From Bacteroides sp. UBA939 (GTDB lineage Bacteria; Bacteroidota; Bacteroidia; Bacteroidales; Bacteroidaceae), in NCBI RefSeq assembly GCF_002293435.1, contig NZ_DBDF01000125.1:1-7085 (forward strand): a stretch of DNA of 7,085 nucleotides, in the 5' to 3' direction. A program made the translations under genes and the position numbers. Positions within the stretch are counted from its first letter, which is position 1. The number at the start of each line of letters is the position of its first letter. The notes beneath the pieces are model-generated. The model was not told the origin of the DNA, did no database searches, and worked only from the letters and a program-made list of their open reading frames with translations. Positions 5,739 to 7,085 of the stretch are shown here, one piece after another.

Positions 5739-6630
5739 TGAATTCAAACAGAACAGGTATTACGCCACACTGGCAAAGTACAACACCCAACTGGATGATG
5801 CGGAAATTGCCGCAAAAGTAGCGAAACTCATAGCAGAGAAAGTACCCGGCAACCACACGGAAGAAGTCAAAAAGCTCCTATTTCACTGCATCGACCTCAC
5901 CACGCTGAACACCACGGACAATGATGAAAGCGTGATGCAATTCACGCAGAAAGTAAACCGGTTCGATGCGGAATTTCCTGATATCGAGAATGTAGCGGCT
6001 ATCTGCGTTTATCCTTGTTTCGCGGAAGTCGTAAAGAGCAGCCTCGAAGTTGAAGATGTAAAGATAGCCTGCGTTTCAGGCGGATTTCCTTCTTCCCAGA
6101 CTTACATTGAGGTAAAAATCGCAGAAACCGCTATGGCATTAATGGAAGGGGCTGACGAAATAGACATCGTTATCTCCGTAGGAATGTTCCTATGCGGGAA
6201 TTACGAAGAGATGTGCGAAGAGATACAAGAGTTGAAAAGCGCCTGCAGGGAACGCCATTTAAAAGCAATCCTGGAAACAGGTGCCTTGAAAACGGCTTCC
6301 AACATCATGAAAGCCTCTATCCTATCCATGTACTCGGGAGCGGATTTCATCAAAACATCTACCGGCAAACAGCAACCTGCCGCAACTCCGGAAGCAGCAT
6401 ACGTGATGTGCCAGGCTATCAAAGAGTATTACGAAAAGACGGGTAACAAGGTAGGATTCAAGCCCGCCGGAGGTATCAATACCGTCAACGACGCCATCAT
6501 TTATTATACCATCGTGAAAGAAGTGCTCGGCGAAGAATGGTTGGACAACCAGTGGTTTCGCTTAGGTACCAGCCGCCTGGCGAACCTTTTGCTTTCGGAT
6601 ATCAAGGGGGAAGAGATTAAGTTCTTCTAA
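5728..6630 (+). CDS. deoC: deoxyribose-phosphate aldolase
   Basis: DeoC is a class I aldolase that splits 2-deoxyribose-5-phosphate into glyceraldehyde-3-phosphate and acetaldehyde, the last step of deoxynucleoside catabolism. The TIM-barrel landmarks are clear. DLTTLN (56-61) is the first strand region. ADEIDIVI (142-149) holds Asp146, the likely counterpart of the E. coli catalytic Asp102. DFIKTSTGK (206-214) holds the Schiff-base Lys209. GFKPAGGI (243-250) holds Lys245, the second active-site lysine. At 300 residues it is longer than the roughly 220-260 of many DeoC proteins; the extra sequence is an N-terminal helical extension of about 45 residues, with small additions near the C-terminus (LGEEWLDNQWFRLG). 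The ATG at 5728 lies inside the end of the preceding gene (11-nt overlap). It is the last gene of the cluster. Confidence 0.95.
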   Translation: MENNEFKQNRYYATLAKYNTQLDDAEIAAKVAKLIAEKVPGNHTEEVKKLLFHCIDLTTLNTTDNDESVMQFTQKVNRFDAEFPDIENVAAICVYPCFAEVVKSSLEVEDVKIACVSGGFPSSQTYIEVKIAETAMALMEGADEIDIVISVGMFLCGNYEEMCEEIQELKSACRERHLKAILETGALKTASNIMKASILSMYSGADFIKTSTGKQQPAATPEAAYVMCQAIKEYYEKTGNKVGFKPAGGINTVNDAIIYYTIVKEVLGEEWLDNQWFRLGTSRLANLLLSDIKGEEIKFF

Positions 6631-6643
6631 GATTTTTACTTTA

Positions 6644-6657
6644 CTGGTAATAACCAG
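6644..6657. other. short hairpin after deoC
   Basis: CTGGTAATAACCAG forms a 5-bp stem with a 4-nt loop, 13 nt after the deoC stop. The T-rich stretch GATTTTTACTTTA precedes it instead of following it, so it is not a convincing intrinsic terminator. It could stabilise the 3' end of the transcript. Confidence 0.25.
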
Positions 6658-6754
6658 AGAACGATTCACCCCGAAATTTCCGATGCATACGTTAACAGAA
6701 CAGGTAGAAATAGGTGTTATTGGTTCTTTTCAAGCTGATTTAAATGCCATTTGA

Positions 6755-6864
6755 AACTACTTAGTAGTAGTGTGCTAACTACTACGTAGTAATTGCCCAA
6801 CTACTACGTAGTAATTGACTAACTACTACTAAGTAGTTGGGCAACTACCAGTAGGTAGTTTAGC
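6755..6864. repeat. 22-bp tandem array of ACTAC palindromes, five units
   Basis: Units begin at 6755, 6777, 6799, 6821 and 6843, exactly 22 bp apart, and each starts AACTAC. Each has a palindromic core that varies: ACTACTTAGTAGT, TACTACGTAGTA (twice), ACTACTTAGTAGT-like ACTACTAAGTAGT, and ACTACCAGTAGGTAGT. The linkers are arranged symmetrically: TTGCCCAACTACT (6793-6805) is the exact reverse complement of AGTAGTTGGGCAA (6832-6844), and GTGCTAAC (6772-6779) nearly mirrors GTTTAGCAC (6858-6866). The whole block could fold into one large hairpin or cruciform. It lies between deoC and a possible opposing small gene, so a role as a bidirectional transcription boundary is possible. Confidence 0.85.
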
Positions 6865-6888
6865 ACCGAAAAGGGTTGAAAAGATTTA

Positions 6889-6975
6889 CTAATTAAGACC
6901 TAACATAAGACTCACAATCCAAACATAAAAAGCCACAGCCAATAAAGATACCGGAACAGCCCAATACAGTTCCAT
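6889..6975 (-). CDS. possible small membrane protein, 28 residues
   Basis: On the minus strand a 28-codon frame starts MELYWAVPVSLLAVAFYVW and ends IVSLMLGLN before TAG. Nearly the whole chain is hydrophobic, with one negative charge at the N-terminus and no lysine or arginine, so it would form a single membrane-spanning helix. The ATG at 6975 is the only standard start after an in-frame stop. It is preceded by a purine-rich AGAAAGAAAA tract and a candidate promoter. An overlapping 38-codon frame in another register (start near 7012 on the minus strand, MTHYIYTKKENYG) competes for the same DNA and could be the real one. I recognise no family for either. Confidence 0.35.
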   Translation of the reverse strand: MELYWAVPVSLLAVAFYVWIVSLMLGLN

Positions 6976-6985
6976 AGTTTTCTTT

Positions 6986-7025
6986 CTTCGTATAAATATA
7001 GTGAGTCATACGAAGCACACGCAAT
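6986..7025 (-). promoter_or_regulatory. candidate minus-strand promoter with overlapping inverted repeat
   Basis: CTTCGTAT (6986-6993) and ATACGAAG (7008-7015) are a perfect 8-bp inverted repeat with a 14-nt spacer. Inside it, on the minus strand, TATATTTA (7000-6993) is one base from the -7 consensus TAnnTTTG, and ATTG (7025-7022) lies 21 bp upstream in the -33 position. Transcription would start just before the ATG at 6975. The overlap of repeat and -7 box resembles an operator; the repeat could equally be a leader hairpin or chance. Confidence 0.35.
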
Positions 7026-7085
7026 ATGGGATGCGCCGCTATAAGCAGAAAGAGGGCTTTACATATAAGTAGCTGTTCATAATTA

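Noticed and set aside
6683..6754. Plus-strand 23-codon frame after deoC (MHTLTEQVEIGVIGSFQADL...)
   Set aside because: It has no promoter or ribosome-binding signal and no recognisable family, and it runs directly into the repeat array. It is too short to support as a gene.
7000..7007. Minus-strand GACTCACTATA (within 6998-7008), resembling the T7 RNA polymerase promoter
   Set aside because: Eleven core bases match and the upstream part matches only partly. There is no phage gene or T7-like polymerase in the window and no G at the expected start. Chance is the simplest explanation.
1..7085. Defence island, prophage, transposon or biosynthetic system
   Set aside because: All six clear genes are conserved housekeeping genes with intact motifs. 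I see no transposase, integrase, toxin-antitoxin pair or tRNA gene, nor a shift in codon style.

Overview
This window looks like the chromosome of a Bacteroides-type gut bacterium (Bacteroidota). The evidence is the promoter vocabulary (TAnnTTTG -7 boxes instead of -35/-10 boxes), starts with little or no Shine-Dalgarno sequence, and protein sequences typical of that group, such as the FDNSN variant in UvrC and a stand-alone 112-residue MazG-like hydrolase. I cannot name the species from sequence alone.

Layout. Positions 1-413 hold no convincing gene. They carry a 22-bp tandem array (1-86), copies of a dispersed CCTGCATTATTCATGCAGG-like element, GTAGTTA and TAACTCC short repeats, and two -7-like boxes just before the first gene. 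Then six complete genes follow on the + strand: mnmG (414-2288), apt (2346-2870), uvrC (2905-4731), dtd (4951-5403), a MazG-like nucleotide pyrophosphohydrolase (5400-5738) and deoC (5728-6630). The first three are closely spaced. The last three overlap each other and probably form a translationally coupled unit, with its own candidate promoter in the 219-nt gap after uvrC. That gap also contains a dispersed-element hairpin and a 27-codon ORF that looks like a signal peptide. Downstream of deoC (6631-7085) lie a weak hairpin, a five-unit 22-bp array of ACTAC palindromes, and a possible 28-residue single-membrane-segment protein on the - strand, preceded by an inverted repeat.

How the genes fit together. 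The cluster is housekeeping. MnmG modifies the tRNA wobble uridine. Dtd removes D-amino acids from mischarged tRNA. Apt and DeoC salvage nucleobases and deoxyribose. The MazG-like enzyme probably hydrolyses NTPs or dNTPs. UvrC makes the incisions in nucleotide excision repair. I see no phage, transposon, CRISPR or defence system.

The most interesting features are non-coding. A 16-mer between mnmG and apt (CGTTCCACGTGAAACA, 2296-2311) matches the chromosomal ParB-binding parS consensus at all but one defined position, overlapping an 18-bp perfect palindrome at the mnmG stop codon. Two different 22-bp-period repeat arrays also lie outside the two ends of the gene cluster.
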